Shown here: positions 1 through 9,502 of the stretch, piece after piece
Position numbering within the stretch: the first letter of the stretch is position 1
How the letters are laid out: each line of letters opens with the position of its first letter
DNA from: Desulfacinum hydrothermale DSM 13146
GTDB lineage: Bacteria > Desulfobacterota > Syntrophobacteria > Syntrophobacterales > DSM-9756
Length of the DNA stretch: 64,000 nt
Assembly (NCBI RefSeq): GCF_900176285.1
Contig: NZ_FWXF01000002.1
Span: forward strand, 62,001 to 126,000
Direction of reading: 5' to 3'
Notes under the pieces: model-generated
Told to the model about the DNA's origin: nothing
Database searches by the model: none
The model's input: only the letters and a program-made list of their open reading frames with translations
Position numbers and translations under genes: made by a program

Positions 1-453
1 CGGGATGATCACCCCGATGGATCCGCCCGCCGCCTGCACCGCGCCGGCAAAGCCCTTGTCGTAGCCACGCCGGATCATGGACGGGATGAGAATGGTTCCC
101 ACCGCCGCCGTGTCGGCGGCGGCCGAGCCGCTGATGCCGGCGAAAAACATGGCGGAGACCACGGAAACCGCCGCCAGCCCTCCTGGGAGCCAGCCCACCA
201 GGGCTTCCGCCAAGGAGACCACACGCCGCGAGATCCCTCCCACCTCCATCAGGGCTCCGGCGATCATGAAGAGAGGGACGGCCATGAGCGGAAAGGAGTC
301 CACCCCCGCATAGAGGCGCTGGATGACCATCATGAGCGGGAAGCCCCCGTGGACCATCAGGGCGGCCAGAGACCCCAGGCCGATGGCCAGTGCGATGGGC
401 GTGTTCAACGCAAAGAGCAACGCCATGATGCCAAAAAGAAGGACTGCCATCAT
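1..453 (-). CDS. dctM: TRAP transporter large permease DctM (N-terminal part, cut by window edge)
   Basis: The minus strand from the ATG at 453 reads open for 151 codons to the window edge. It gives hydrophobic segments with family features: a first helix running into NTPIALAIG, the stretch AVPLFMIAGALM, and a small-residue stretch GISGSAAADTAAVGT, which is typical of the DctM ion-transporter superfamily. DctM is the large membrane subunit that moves a carboxylate with sodium. It starts 14 bases after dctQ ends and follows dctP, giving the usual P-Q-M order. An adjacent second ATG (450) is an alternative start. The C-terminal two thirds lies outside the window. Confidence 0.88.
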   Translation of the reverse strand, partial: MMAVLLFGIMALLFALNTPIALAIGLGSLAALMVHGGFPLMMVIQRLYAGVDSFPLMAVPLFMIAGALMEVGGISRRVVSLAEALVGWLPGGLAAVSVVSAMFFAGISGSAAADTAAVGTILIPSMIRRGYDKGFAGAVQAAGGSIGVIIP

Positions 454-466
454 GATCCCAGGTGAC

Positions 467-937
467 TCACTTTCTCACGGCTTGGAGCAACTGACTCAAG
501 GCGTGGACACTGAAGATCAAGCCGCTCAGGGGAATGACCGCATAGGCAAGCCCCATGGGAATACCCAAAGCCGCCGTCTTCTGACCCGCGATGAAACCCA
601 TGAATTGGATGCCATAGAAGACCAGCACGAAAAAGAAGATGAGAGAAAGGGCCAGCACCACCAGTTCCGCCGCCTTTTCCGCTGGAGGCGGAAGCCGGCG
701 GACCACCAGATCGATCCCCACGTGGGCCTTTCGTTTGTAGGCCGCCGTGGCGCCCAGGAAGGTGATCCACACCAGCAGCATGCGTCCCACCTCCTCCGAC
801 CAGAACAGAGAGTGGTTCAGCACATATCGGCAGAAGACCTGAACGCCGGTGATGATGGCCATGGAAAACCCGAAGACAAAAAGGGAGCCTTCCACGAGGC
901 CGTTGAGGCGCTCACTCAACCAAAACACCCATTGCAT
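467..937 (-). CDS. dctQ: TRAP transporter small permease DctQ
   Basis: A 156-residue integral membrane protein with about four hydrophobic segments (near residues 15-37, 50-65, 88-110 and 125-148). It carries the DctQ signature region FCRYVLNHSLFWSEEVGRMLLVW, of which RYV and the acidic pair before the second helix are the recognisable parts. DctQ is the small membrane subunit of a tripartite ATP-independent periplasmic transporter and docks DctM. It lies between dctP and dctM on the same strand. The 285 bases separating it from dctP hold no credible gene. Confidence 0.9.
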   Translation of the reverse strand: MQWVFWLSERLNGLVEGSLFVFGFSMAIITGVQVFCRYVLNHSLFWSEEVGRMLLVWITFLGATAAYKRKAHVGIDLVVRRLPPPAEKAAELVVLALSLIFFFVLVFYGIQFMGFIAGQKTAALGIPMGLAYAVIPLSGLIFSVHALSQLLQAVRK

Positions 938-1222
938 CGGTCACACCCGTTGTGGTGAAAGAGATCGGAAGCCCTCGGCGGCAGCCACAGGGAATCGAGG
1001 GACCCCGCGGCACATGCCAAGATCCGCCTTGAACCTGTGTGGAGATGGCACGGCACGGCGCCCGTCCCCATCCCCTCGTGCCGCCGGCCCTCTTGCGCCG
1101 TCACGTTCCGAACCCATGCTCCTTCCCATCGGAAGACGCAACGGAAGGGGGTTCCTTGGCTTTGCCCAACGCCTTGGACCCCCCAAGCGTCGGAAGGGGC
1201 AAAAGAGAGGGACCTCAAGCGC

Positions 1223-2218
1223 CTACTGACCCCGGATGTGACTCACCGCCTCCATGAAGGTCTGCAGCATGGCCTGGATGTCCTTTCCGCTGTAGATGTC
1301 CAGATTCCGGATGTCCGCCACCTTGGCTCGGAAAGTGGCCAGATCCGGATGTTCATCCACGACCATGCCGGCGGCCTTGAGCTTGCTTAAGAAATCCGCC
1401 TCGTTGTCCCGATTCCATTTTCGCTGATAAACGGCGGCTTCCTGCATGCACCGCTGGATCAGCTCCCGATCCTTGGGCGGAAGTCCGTTGAACCAATCCA
1501 GGTTGGCCACGTCGATGTGGGCCGAATAGACGTGCCCTGTGAGGGAGAGGTATTTTTGGACCTCGTAGAGCTTGTAGGTCCAGATGACCCAGAGCGGGTT
1601 TTCCTGGGCGTCGATGGTACCTTGTTGCAGCTCCGTGTAGATGGGCCAGCCCATGGGAGTGGGGTTGGCGCCCAGCAGCCGCCAGAGTTCCTTGTGGAGC
1701 GCCGATTCCATCACGCGAATCTTGATCCCCTTCACATCGTCCACCGTGTGGACCGGTCGCACATTGTTGGTCAGATGGCGGAAGCCGTTTTCAGAAAAGG
1801 CAAGTCCCTTGAACCGGGCCTTTTCCAGGGCCTTGAGCAGCTTCCGGCCGGCCGGACCGTCCAGAATCTGGTCCACCTCCTGGGCATTGGCGAAAAGAAA
1901 CGGGTAGTTGATCACGCGCACTTCCGGAACAAACACGTCGAAGGGGCCGGCCGTGATCACGCCCATCTGGACCGTGTTCATTTGGATTTGCTGAAGAATC
2001 TGGGTTTCGGTTCCCAGGGAGGCGCTGTGGTAGATCTTGACCTGGTAATCAGAGCGCGCCTCCAGGAGCTCCTTGAACTTTTCTGCGCAGACGTTTTGAG
2101 CCGATCCCGGCTTGGTCACCACGCCCAGCTTGATGGTCGATCCCGCCCAGGCCTGGGGCAGTCCGAAGACCAACAATCCCACACACAAGAGCACCAGCCG
2201 CTTCGCCCAGATCTTCAT
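1223..2218 (-). CDS. dctP: TRAP transporter substrate-binding protein DctP
   Basis: A 331-residue periplasmic solute receptor. Residues 1-25 form a signal peptide with lysine and arginine, a leucine-rich core and an AWA cleavage site. The mature part shows the DctP family pattern: the opening [14 protein letters not shown], a middle GIKIRVMES stretch containing the arginine that usually binds the substrate carboxylate, and GQQGT-like [13 protein letters not shown]. It should deliver a C4-dicarboxylate or related organic acid to DctQM. It is first of the dctPQM genes on this strand, with the isomerase gene 54 bases upstream. The substrate cannot be read from sequence. Confidence 0.92.
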   Translation of the reverse strand: MKIWAKRLVLLCVGLLVFGLPQAWAGSTIKLGVVTKPGSAQNVCAEKFKELLEARSDYQVKIYHSASLGTETQILQQIQMNTVQMGVITAGPFDVFVPEVRVINYPFLFANAQEVDQILDGPAGRKLLKALEKARFKGLAFSENGFRHLTNNVRPVHTVDDVKGIKIRVMESALHKELWRLLGANPTPMGWPIYTELQQGTIDAQENPLWVIWTYKLYEVQKYLSLTGHVYSAHIDVANLDWFNGLPPKDRELIQRCMQEAAVYQRKWNRDNEADFLSKLKAAGMVVDEHPDLATFRAKVADIRNLDIYSGKDIQAMLQTFMEAVSHIRGQ

Positions 2219-2272
2219 GCTCCACTCCTTTTCCCTGAAAAAGCACCGTTTCAGGGGTTCCGGCAGGTACGG

Positions 2273-3112
2273 CTAGTCACGCCAAAACCCCCACTGCCTG
2301 AGGTACGAGACGGCCGCTTCCACCACCTCCGCGGCCTCCCGCTCCGCCGAAGAAACGTGAACCGTGACGGCTCCGCTGTAGCCCGTCTCTTGGACACACC
2401 GCAAGAACCGGACAACATCCATGGCTCCTTCTCCCAACGGAAGGTGTCGGTGCTTGCGGTCCTCGCCCCCATCGGACAGATGGATATGAACCACGTGTTC
2501 CCGAAGCCTCTCGAACGCCTCACAGGGATCTTCTCCCTCGCACCAGGCGTGCACCGGATCGAAATCCACCCCCAGGGCATCCAAGTCGCTCAGTTCTTCC
2601 ATGAGCTTCTTGAGCTGCGTACTGGACCGGATCAGGCTTTCCGGCTCACATTGAACCAATAGCCGAACTTTCAGTTTGACGGCCAAGGGAAGCACGCGAT
2701 GCATGTTGGCCACAAACAGCCGCCAGGCTTCCTTCTCGTTCATGGACTCGGGAATCGGGCCGCCGCCGTTGGTGGTCACGCTGGGTATCCCCAGGGCCGC
2801 CGCCAGCCGGAGGCTGTCCAGAGTGTAGCGGATCCGCAACTCCCTTTGCTTCCAGTCTTCTTCAATCCAGGCAGGACGCACGCCGTCACCCAGGGCACTC
2901 ACGGAACAGGCGTTGAGATTCACCACCTTCATCTTGCGATCTTCCAGGCACTGGGACAGTTCATCGATCCGAGACGCCTGAAAGTCTTGAGGAAACAAGT
3001 GGGGGCGGTCCGCCAACAGTTCCACGGCACGGAAACCGCCCTCGGCGATGGCATTCACCGCTTCCCGAAGGCTCCGAAGTCTGAAGGAAGCCGCACTATA
3101 AGCAAATTCCAT
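2273..3112 (-). CDS. Sugar phosphate isomerase/epimerase, xylose isomerase-like TIM barrel
   Basis: A 279-residue protein of the AP endonuclease 2/xylose-isomerase-like TIM-barrel superfamily. Visible marks are the N-terminal FAYSAASFRLRSL strand, acidic metal-ligand regions (VQCEPESL, GVDFDPVHAW) and the VVHIHLSDGG strand near residue 205, where the histidine and aspartate normally bind a divalent metal. Related proteins isomerise or epimerise sugars, inositols or hydroxy-acids. Lying in line with dctPQM and an acyl-CoA synthetase, it may act on the acid imported by the TRAP system, but that is inference. Substrate unknown. Confidence 0.8.
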   Translation of the reverse strand: MEFAYSAASFRLRSLREAVNAIAEGGFRAVELLADRPHLFPQDFQASRIDELSQCLEDRKMKVVNLNACSVSALGDGVRPAWIEEDWKQRELRIRYTLDSLRLAAALGIPSVTTNGGGPIPESMNEKEAWRLFVANMHRVLPLAVKLKVRLLVQCEPESLIRSSTQLKKLMEELSDLDALGVDFDPVHAWCEGEDPCEAFERLREHVVHIHLSDGGEDRKHRHLPLGEGAMDVVRFLRCVQETGYSGAVTVHVSSAEREAAEVVEAAVSYLRQWGFWRD

Positions 3113-3249
3113 GGTCTTCTCCCATCAACAGTGTTGGTCGCCCGGACGTTTGGATCAGGCGGTTCGTCGTCAGGTAGATCGTCCGAGCCACGGCGTCGGG
3201 GGCCAGGTCGTCATGGTATGTGCTCCACAAGCGCAAAGAGGAGACTCCT

Positions 3250-5307
3250 CTAAGCCTTTTCTCCGATGGTTGCTCTCCAGTCCAGCGCCGTTACCCCCTT
3301 CTCATACACGCAAACGGGATTGAGATCCAGTTCGGTGATGGCCGGCAGGTCGTGGAGCATCCAGGAAAGCCTGGCCACGCAATCCGCCAGTGATTCTTCA
3401 TCCAGTACCGCTCGTCCCCTGGCGCCTCGCAGCAGGGCCGATCCCCGGCATTCTTTCAGCATGGCCCGCGCCTGCTCCGCCGTCACGGGCCCCACCCGCA
3501 GGGCCGTCTCCCGGAAGACCTCCACGTAGATGCCCCCCAAGCCGGTGACCACCACAGGGCCGAAGGCATCGTCCCGGCGGCCTCCCACCAGCCATTCCAG
3601 GCCCGGCTGGGCCATTTTCTGGACCAGAACACGGGGGCCCAACTCTTTCAATCGCCCATAGGCCCGGCCCACCTCCTCTTCCGTGCTCAGACTCAAGATC
3701 ACCGCACCCTGGTCGCTCTTATGCACCACCTGCGGATTGGCCGTCTTGAGCGCCACCGGAAATCCCAACCGGCGGGCCGCTTCCACCGCCTCGTCCTCCC
3801 CCGACGCCACGGCCCAGGGCACCACGGGGATGCCGTAGCATTCCAGCAATTGCGCCAGAAGATCCGGCGCGGCCGGGCCGGCTTCGGCTGTCTTCAGAAG
3901 GCGTTCGGCCTCTTTTCGGCGGACCCCTTCCGGCGGCTCGGCAGCAAACACTTCCACGGGGCCTCTTTTGTGGTCCCGATTCCAGGCCAAGGCCTGTAGC
4001 GCATCCCGGGGGTCCTCAAAAATGGGGAAGCCCGCCGCCCTCTTGTTCAAGGCCAGCTCTTCGTGCATGGTGAAGACGCACACGGCGATGGGCTTGCCGG
4101 CTTTGTGCATGATCCGCCCCAGTTCCGGGATGAGCTTTCGGCAGGGATCGGCGTCAAAGATCCCCTGATAGTTGAGGATGAAAAGAACGCCGTCCACGTC
4201 TTCCCGTTGAATGCTTTCCGCCACCAGGGCCTTGTAAAGCTCCAGATCGAACACATCGCCCAGATCCATGGGGTTGTGGAACTGGATCACCCCCGCACGG
4301 GCATGGCGCTCCGCCGCCTCGACCAGCTCCTTGGGAAAGGGAGGAAGCACAAAGCCCAGTTCATCGGCCGCATCCGCCGCCATCACCGCATGTCCTCCGG
4401 ACCGGGAGATGACCGCCAAGCGCGCACCCTTCATGGGAGGCAGTGAAAATCCCTTGATGGCGCGAAGGGCTTCGGTTTGGTCCCAAACCCGCAAAATGCC
4501 GCTTTGACGCAATGCGGCATCCACCACCGCATCGTCGGCGGCAAGCGAGGCCGAATGGGACCTGGCGATGATGGATCCCGAACCGCCCCGGTTGGACTTG
4601 TGCACCACAATCGGTTTGGCGGATGACGCGGCAATCTCCATGAGTCGGCGCCCATCGGCGATGCCTTCCAGGTAGGCAAAGACAACGCGGGTCTGATCGT
4701 CTTGTACCAGGTAGTCCAGGACATCGTTCTCGTCCACATCCAGTTTATTGCCGATGCTGGCAAACTTGGAAAACCCCAGGTTTTCGGCGGCACAGTTGTT
4801 GATCGCCATGGCCCCCACCCCACCGCTTTGGGAGACGATCCCCACCGAACCGGGATCCGTTTCCGGGCGCATGGGCATGAAGGGGACGGCCAACCCCGTG
4901 TGCCGGTTGATCACGCCGATGCAGTTGGGGCCGATCATGCGCATCCCGTATTGGGACAAGGCGGCCTGAATCTCCTGCTCCAATCCCCGACGGTCGTCCC
5001 CCAGCTCACGGAATCCCGCCGATTCCACCACCACCCGCTTGACACCCTTCTGCCCACATTGGCGGATCACCTCCGGCACCGCCCGTGCCGGCACCAAAAC
5101 GGCCGCCAGATCCACGGGATCGGGCACATCCAGGATACTCGGATAAATCTTGTGGCCCAGAAAGACCCCTCCCTTGGGCCCCACCAGATGGATCAGCCCC
5201 TGGTACTGAAACTGCATCAAGCTATAGACAATGGCTCTGCCCAGATTTGTCGGTGAACTGGAAACCCCGATAACGGCCACACTCGCTGCATCGAAAAAGA
5301 GATCCAT
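3250..5307 (-). CDS. acdAB: ADP-forming acyl-CoA (acetyl-CoA) synthetase, fused alpha-beta
   Basis: A 685-residue fused NDP-forming acyl-CoA synthetase, which converts acyl-CoA plus ADP and phosphate to acid, CoA and ATP. The N-terminal CoA-binding Rossmann domain begins at MDLFFDAASVAVIG. A succinyl-CoA-ligase-like domain carries IGPNCIGVIN and the SHSAS motif (His251), the expected phosphohistidine. The C-terminal ATP-grasp domain (about 470-685) ends with ELDLNPV. I chose the ATG at 5307 because GGAGGGG stands just upstream; the reading frame extends to 5556, but that extension looks non-coding. It suits substrate-level phosphorylation in an anaerobe. The acyl substrate is not evident. Confidence 0.9.
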   Translation of the reverse strand: MDLFFDAASVAVIGVSSSPTNLGRAIVYSLMQFQYQGLIHLVGPKGGVFLGHKIYPSILDVPDPVDLAAVLVPARAVPEVIRQCGQKGVKRVVVESAGFRELGDDRRGLEQEIQAALSQYGMRMIGPNCIGVINRHTGLAVPFMPMRPETDPGSVGIVSQSGGVGAMAINNCAAENLGFSKFASIGNKLDVDENDVLDYLVQDDQTRVVFAYLEGIADGRRLMEIAASSAKPIVVHKSNRGGSGSIIARSHSASLAADDAVVDAALRQSGILRVWDQTEALRAIKGFSLPPMKGARLAVISRSGGHAVMAADAADELGFVLPPFPKELVEAAERHARAGVIQFHNPMDLGDVFDLELYKALVAESIQREDVDGVLFILNYQGIFDADPCRKLIPELGRIMHKAGKPIAVCVFTMHEELALNKRAAGFPIFEDPRDALQALAWNRDHKRGPVEVFAAEPPEGVRRKEAERLLKTAEAGPAAPDLLAQLLECYGIPVVPWAVASGEDEAVEAARRLGFPVALKTANPQVVHKSDQGAVILSLSTEEEVGRAYGRLKELGPRVLVQKMAQPGLEWLVGGRRDDAFGPVVVTGLGGIYVEVFRETALRVGPVTAEQARAMLKECRGSALLRGARGRAVLDEESLADCVARLSWMLHDLPAITELDLNPVCVYEKGVTALDWRATIGEKA

Positions 5308-6082
5308 CCGTCCCCTCCGTCTTACCGAACTCCGATTCCAAGGCGATCCCCTTGAGGGCTTCTCGTCCGACCGCCCATTCAGTTTTCCAAAACTTGCCAC
5401 AACTTCCAGCCAGCGTGAAGTTTTATATGAGAACGGAAAAGAAAGGACATTGTTTGCAGTCATCTGGCAAAGACCGGGCTGACACCCTGGAGCGGAGCTT
5501 CCCTGGTCGATCGCTTGGAACTGCTGGGTCTCGGGGAAAGGATGAGGAAGCGCCACAAGGATCTGAAGCTCCTGGGAAGCAAAGACTGGAAGGAGCGACT
5601 GCCTCTCGTCGGCTTCGGCAAGAAAAGAATCATGGAATTGGGATCAGAAGTCAGAGGATCGGCGGCGATACGTGCATCACCGTCAGGCCGTCAGAGACGA
5701 TCGCGCAAGGAAGCTGTCGGATACGGACAACTTGGTTCGTTTTCATGCGGACCGAGCGGTTTGGGACGGCCATGACGACGCGTCCTGCCAGCATGAGAGT
5801 GAACAGGCTTTGCAGCTCGAAAGGGGTCTGACCCGCCGGATCGCCCCTACAGAAAGCGTACGAAGAGATGTCTCGTTTGCAGAAGCACCTTTTCGGACAA
5901 GCCGCCGGGACCGCTCTCTTTGGAACTGGGCCGCATTGGCGGAGTGGGCCTCAACGGACGGGCCGCCCGTCATGTGCCTGGTGTGGATCAGGAGAGGCGA
6001 GCACAAGGTGCCTGAGTCCGCTAGCGCAGGCAGGAATGCTACCGGGCATCCCGTGCCATTCCAGATCGCACGGGCCGCTCGC
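5308..6082. other. Long intergenic region with a degenerate repeat
   Basis: About 775 bases without a convincing gene. A plus-strand frame at 5515-5775 begins with a basic, amphipathic stretch (ERMRKRHKDLKLLG) that could be a gene remnant, but its second half is low-complexity and arginine-rich and no family was recognised. The stretch 5711-5822 resembles 46820-46929 (listed separately). No clear terminator or promoter was identified. Confidence 0.5.
5711..5822 (+). repeat. Dispersed intergenic repeat, copy 1 of 2
   Basis: This stretch aligns with 46820-46929 over about 110 bases. Shared blocks include GAAGCTG, TTGGTTC, the exact 16-mer CGGTTTGGGACGGCCAT and a GCGTCC/GTGAACA tail, with only one or two small gaps. 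Both copies lie between genes and neither encodes a consistent protein. It could be an old mobile-element relic or a structured intergenic element. Confidence 0.6.
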
Positions 6083-6496
6083 TTAGTCCGTCAGGTCCCC
6101 ACCCTTTGGAGGACCGTGCGAAGTCGCCTGCCCGGCAGGGGGCAGTACCCCCTGCACGGCGTTCAGGAGCTCGTCAGGGGTGAAGGGTTTGGGCAATACC
6201 AAGGCGGCCCCTTCTTTGGCGGCGGCGTCCAGCGTGTCTTGCGTGGCGTAGCCAGTCATCAGGATCACGGGAAAAGGCTCCGGCCTTCGCCGCACCCGCC
6301 GTAAAAACTCCATGCCGTCCATCCCGGGCATCTTCACGTCCACCAGCGCCAGATCATAGCGCTCTTTCTCGATCAACGAAAAGGCATCCTGAGCGCTGGC
6401 CGCCAGCACCGCTTCCATTCCTTCCGCATCGAAGACTACCCGGCAACTTCCGAGTACGAAAGGATCATCATCAACCACGAGAATCTTTCCAGTCAT
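6083..6496 (-). CDS. Single-domain response regulator
   Basis: A stand-alone receiver domain (137 residues) with the acidic pocket DDD at 9-11, phospho-acceptor Asp53 (ALVDVKMPGMDG), the conserved Thr in LMTGYA and Lys in LPKPFTP. There is no output domain. It overlaps the 3' end of the upstream histidine kinase gene by 26 bases, so the two are translationally linked, and it should be phosphorylated by that kinase. An ATG two codons earlier (6502) is an alternative start. A GGGTGA stretch precedes both. Confidence 0.87.
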   Translation of the reverse strand: MTGKILVVDDDPFVLGSCRVVFDAEGMEAVLAASAQDAFSLIEKERYDLALVDVKMPGMDGMEFLRRVRRRPEPFPVILMTGYATQDTLDAAAKEGAALVLPKPFTPDELLNAVQGVLPPAGQATSHGPPKGGDLTD

Positions 6497-8462
6497 TGTC
6501 ATCATCACCCAATGGCAACCAAATGGTGAACTCCGTTCCTTGGCCGAGCTCACTGCGTACCCGCATCATGCCCCCATGCCGGGCCACGATTCCATAGGCC
6601 ACAGCCAAGCCCAAACCTGTCCCTTTGCCCACTTCCTTCGTGGTGAAAAAAGGCTCGAACACCTTTTCTAAATCTTCCGGCGGTACGCCACAGCCGGTAT
6701 CCTCGACGGCGATTTCCACACCCCGGCGACTGTCCCCTTCCTTGGTGGCCGAGAGCGCCAGCCGACTCTTAACCGTAATGGACCCTCCCGGATCCGTGGC
6801 ATCCAAGGCATTGATGACCAGGTTCAGCAGAACGCTCTTTAACTGCTCTGCATCCACGCTCACCTTGGGCAGGTTCGCCCCTTCCCGGAATTCCAGGGCA
6901 ATCCCCTTGATCAGGGCCTGATTCGCCACAAGTGGCAGGGTCTGGCGAACCATTGCATTGATGTCCGTGGGCTGGGTCTTCAGCCGCGTCTGCCGGGAAA
7001 AATCCAACAAGCCCCTGACAATCCGACGCACCCTTTCGGTGGCGTCCACGATCACCTTGAGCTGCTCCCGCACATCCTCGCCCAGATCCTCCCGGCGGAG
7101 CAACATGTGCGCGAAGGTGAGCACTCCCGTGAGGGGGTTGTTCACCTCATGCGCCACCCCCGCAGCAAGTCGCCCCACGCTGGCCAGCCTTTGGGCCATC
7201 AGGAGCTTCGTTTCCGTCTCCTCCCTCTGCCGCCATTCTCTCTCTCGAATGGCCTGAAGCATATCCATAAACGTCTTCTGAAGGATACCGATTTCTCCCC
7301 CCGCCATGAAGCCCAACTTGGGATTCAGATTTCCTTTGGAAACTTCCACGGCCGCATGGCTCAGCCGGTAGATGGGCAGCATGATCTTCCATTCCAGAAA
7401 ATACCCCAGACCAATGGCCGCGATCATTCCCACCCCACTCAAGACAGCAAAAAGGAGAAGGGCCCGATTACGAACGTCGGCGTAGGGCTTTTCCAAGACA
7501 CCCACATAGAGCATCCCCACTCGATTCCCCAAAAGATCCACGATAGGTTCGTAGCACGTGATGTACCAGTCGTTGACCACGAAAGCGGGATTGCGCCATC
7601 GCAGCCCTTTTCCCAGCACCTGCTCCGCCACCTCCGGGGAAACGCGCGTGCCGATGGCCCGCGCACCGTTTTGGTCCATCACGTTTGTGGCGATGCGGAT
7701 GTCTTTGTAGAAGATGGTGGCCGTCCCTGCCTTTTTGCCTTGGTAGGTCTCGTCTCGAAACAGGGTGTCGCGCACCGTGTCCACAATGTCCGGACTCTTG
7801 TTGAGGATCTTAAGGCCGAAAAGCACCCCGACCAATCGATTTCCCTCCATCACTGGAACCGCGGCCGAAAGGGTCATGGCGTCTTCTACGCGCTGATCCC
7901 CCTTGGGAGACCCATCTGGATTTCGCACCGGGATGCGGGCCCGATCCACCAGATCCGGATCCAGGCGGGCCAGATAGGACCGGGGAAGAACCATGGTTCC
8001 CTTGACCACACGATGCGAACGCATGGACATCTGCGCAGCCGCAATGGGCTCAAGCCCAGCCAGCGTCCCCCCCACATCATCCACCGAAACGGCCAGGGTG
8101 CGCCCGTCGCCGCCCACGACCCCGACCAGGTCAAGCCTTCCGGCATCCGCCACATGGCGTACGATGGAATGGAGCGCGGCCGCGTCTCCGGAGGTCAAGG
8201 CTTTGCGAAAATCGTCTCCATGGGCGGCCACGGTGAGGGCCACCGCCACGTGTTCCGACCAGTCATCGTAGATCTGCCTAGCTGCATTCAGGTCCTGGAT
8301 GATACGGGTTTTGGCTTCCTGCAAGAAAGTGTTGTAGAGAAGCCGCCCGCCAACCAGAAAAGGAACACCGCCGATGAGAAAGGAAAACCCCAGAAAGCTG
8401 GCGATCAGTTTGGTTCGTGTCGTATTGTAGAAAGGAAGCCTCTTGGTAATATCCATATTCAT
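6471..8462 (-). CDS. Membrane sensor histidine kinase (periplasmic double-Cache, HAMP)
   Basis: A 663-residue sensor kinase. A transmembrane helix (about 17-37) is followed by a roughly 290-residue periplasmic region resembling a double Cache domain (VGVVGGDGRTLA, VGVLFGLKIL, GTATIFYKDIRIATNV). A second helix (333-355), a HAMP segment and the HisKA H-box with His438 (AAGVAHEVNNPLTG) come next. The HATPase domain has N, G1 (VEDTGCGVPP) and G2 (GKGTGLGLA) boxes. The start at 8462 was chosen for its GGAGAGG site. The partner is the overlapping receiver gene. Ligand unknown; Cache domains usually bind small organic acids or amino acids. Confidence 0.9.
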   Translation of the reverse strand: MNMDITKRLPFYNTTRTKLIASFLGFSFLIGGVPFLVGGRLLYNTFLQEAKTRIIQDLNAARQIYDDWSEHVAVALTVAAHGDDFRKALTSGDAAALHSIVRHVADAGRLDLVGVVGGDGRTLAVSVDDVGGTLAGLEPIAAAQMSMRSHRVVKGTMVLPRSYLARLDPDLVDRARIPVRNPDGSPKGDQRVEDAMTLSAAVPVMEGNRLVGVLFGLKILNKSPDIVDTVRDTLFRDETYQGKKAGTATIFYKDIRIATNVMDQNGARAIGTRVSPEVAEQVLGKGLRWRNPAFVVNDWYITCYEPIVDLLGNRVGMLYVGVLEKPYADVRNRALLLFAVLSGVGMIAAIGLGYFLEWKIMLPIYRLSHAAVEVSKGNLNPKLGFMAGGEIGILQKTFMDMLQAIREREWRQREETETKLLMAQRLASVGRLAAGVAHEVNNPLTGVLTFAHMLLRREDLGEDVREQLKVIVDATERVRRIVRGLLDFSRQTRLKTQPTDINAMVRQTLPLVANQALIKGIALEFREGANLPKVSVDAEQLKSVLLNLVINALDATDPGGSITVKSRLALSATKEGDSRRGVEIAVEDTGCGVPPEDLEKVFEPFFTTKEVGKGTGLGLAVAYGIVARHGGMMRVRSELGQGTEFTIWLPLGDDDNDWKDSRG

Positions 8463-8693
8463 CGGCCTCTCCAGGCAAGAATCACGTCTAGACTCTCCAG
8501 TTCCCCACTGAAAGAAGCGCACAGTCCCATGGATCGGATGGCCTGGGGGCTTTCTGGCACCCTGCACTCCCTCCCGCCCGTTACGCTTCTCGGCTACCGA
8601 GCGCTGTCATACCAGAAACCCGGTTTTCCGAAAAACCATTAAGTGTTAGCATGTGTCGTCTATTGCGGAAAAACACACCTCATGCAGGAAGAG

Positions 8694-9470
8694 ATGACGA
8701 TGACGAGCGAATTCAACGCCCCTGTGGACCAGAAAGCCTACGACTTGGCATGCCGTCTGGGCAATGCCCACGCGTCGGTGAGAAAAATAGCCCATGAAAT
8801 CAACAACGCTCTCACCGGCGTGGTAACTTTTTCCAAGATTCTCTCTCGCCTGGTGTGCCAGGACCCGTTTCCGGCCCACCGCATCGAAGACATTCGACAG
8901 GACACGGCCCACCTGGAAAGGGCCGCTGATCGAAGCGCCCAGTTGGCTAAAGCCTTCCTTCGATTTTCCCACCGAGGCCCCGTGCGGATCCGGATCCTGG
9001 ACCCCTTGCAGACAGCAATCGAGGCGGCGCGAAACCTGGTGGAAACCAGAAGGGCCGAAAACATCCGCATCCTCATTCGGGAACACAATGAGCCTTGTCT
9101 CGTCTACGCCTGCCCAGATCGGATCCGCGATGCCCTCAACTACGTGATCGAAAACGCCCTGGACGCCATGCCCCACGGCGGAACCCTCACCATTGAACCC
9201 CTGCAAGCCCAAGAAGGCCGATGGATAGGCGTGGCGGTAACCGACACCGGTCCCGGCATTCCCCCCGAACACGCCGATGCCGTGTTTGAACCTTTCTTCA
9301 GCACCAAGCAGCCGGAAAATGGAAAAGGGCTGGGGCTGGGACTCTTTTTCGCCCGCACCATCATCGAGCAGCACGGAGGCCATCTTCGCATAGAGCGCTG
9401 CGAGGCCGGCGGCACTCGAATGGCTATCCTACTGCCAGAAGTGAAGGCCGGCCCTTCCGGAACTCGTTAA
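8694..9470 (+). CDS. Cytoplasmic sensor-less histidine kinase
   Basis: About 258 residues holding little beyond a kinase core. The H-box is at His34 (KIAHEINNALTGV), and the HATPase domain shows an N box (NYVIENALDAMPHGG), G1 (VTDTGPGIPPEH) and G2 (GKGLGLGLFFART). There is no membrane segment or PAS domain, so it must sense through a partner or act in a phosphorelay. AGGAAGAG at 8686-8693 fits the ATG at 8694 or 8700. It runs divergently from the membrane kinase and 32 bases before an NtrC-family regulator, its likely partner. Confidence 0.85.
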   Translation: MTMTSEFNAPVDQKAYDLACRLGNAHASVRKIAHEINNALTGVVTFSKILSRLVCQDPFPAHRIEDIRQDTAHLERAADRSAQLAKAFLRFSHRGPVRIRILDPLQTAIEAARNLVETRRAENIRILIREHNEPCLVYACPDRIRDALNYVIENALDAMPHGGTLTIEPLQAQEGRWIGVAVTDTGPGIPPEHADAVFEPFFSTKQPENGKGLGLGLFFARTIIEQHGGHLRIERCEAGGTRMAILLPEVKAGPSGTR

Positions 9471-9502
9471 GACCACACCCGTACGAGGATCATGGAGGAA
9501 AC

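Noticed and set aside
5515-5775. 86-codon frame upstream of the receiver gene
   Set aside because: Only the first half looks protein-like; no family and no ribosome site, so left as a possible relic.
7107-8642. 511-codon plus frame opposite the sensor kinase
   Set aside because: Antisense of a clearly recognised kinase; composition is unlike a protein.
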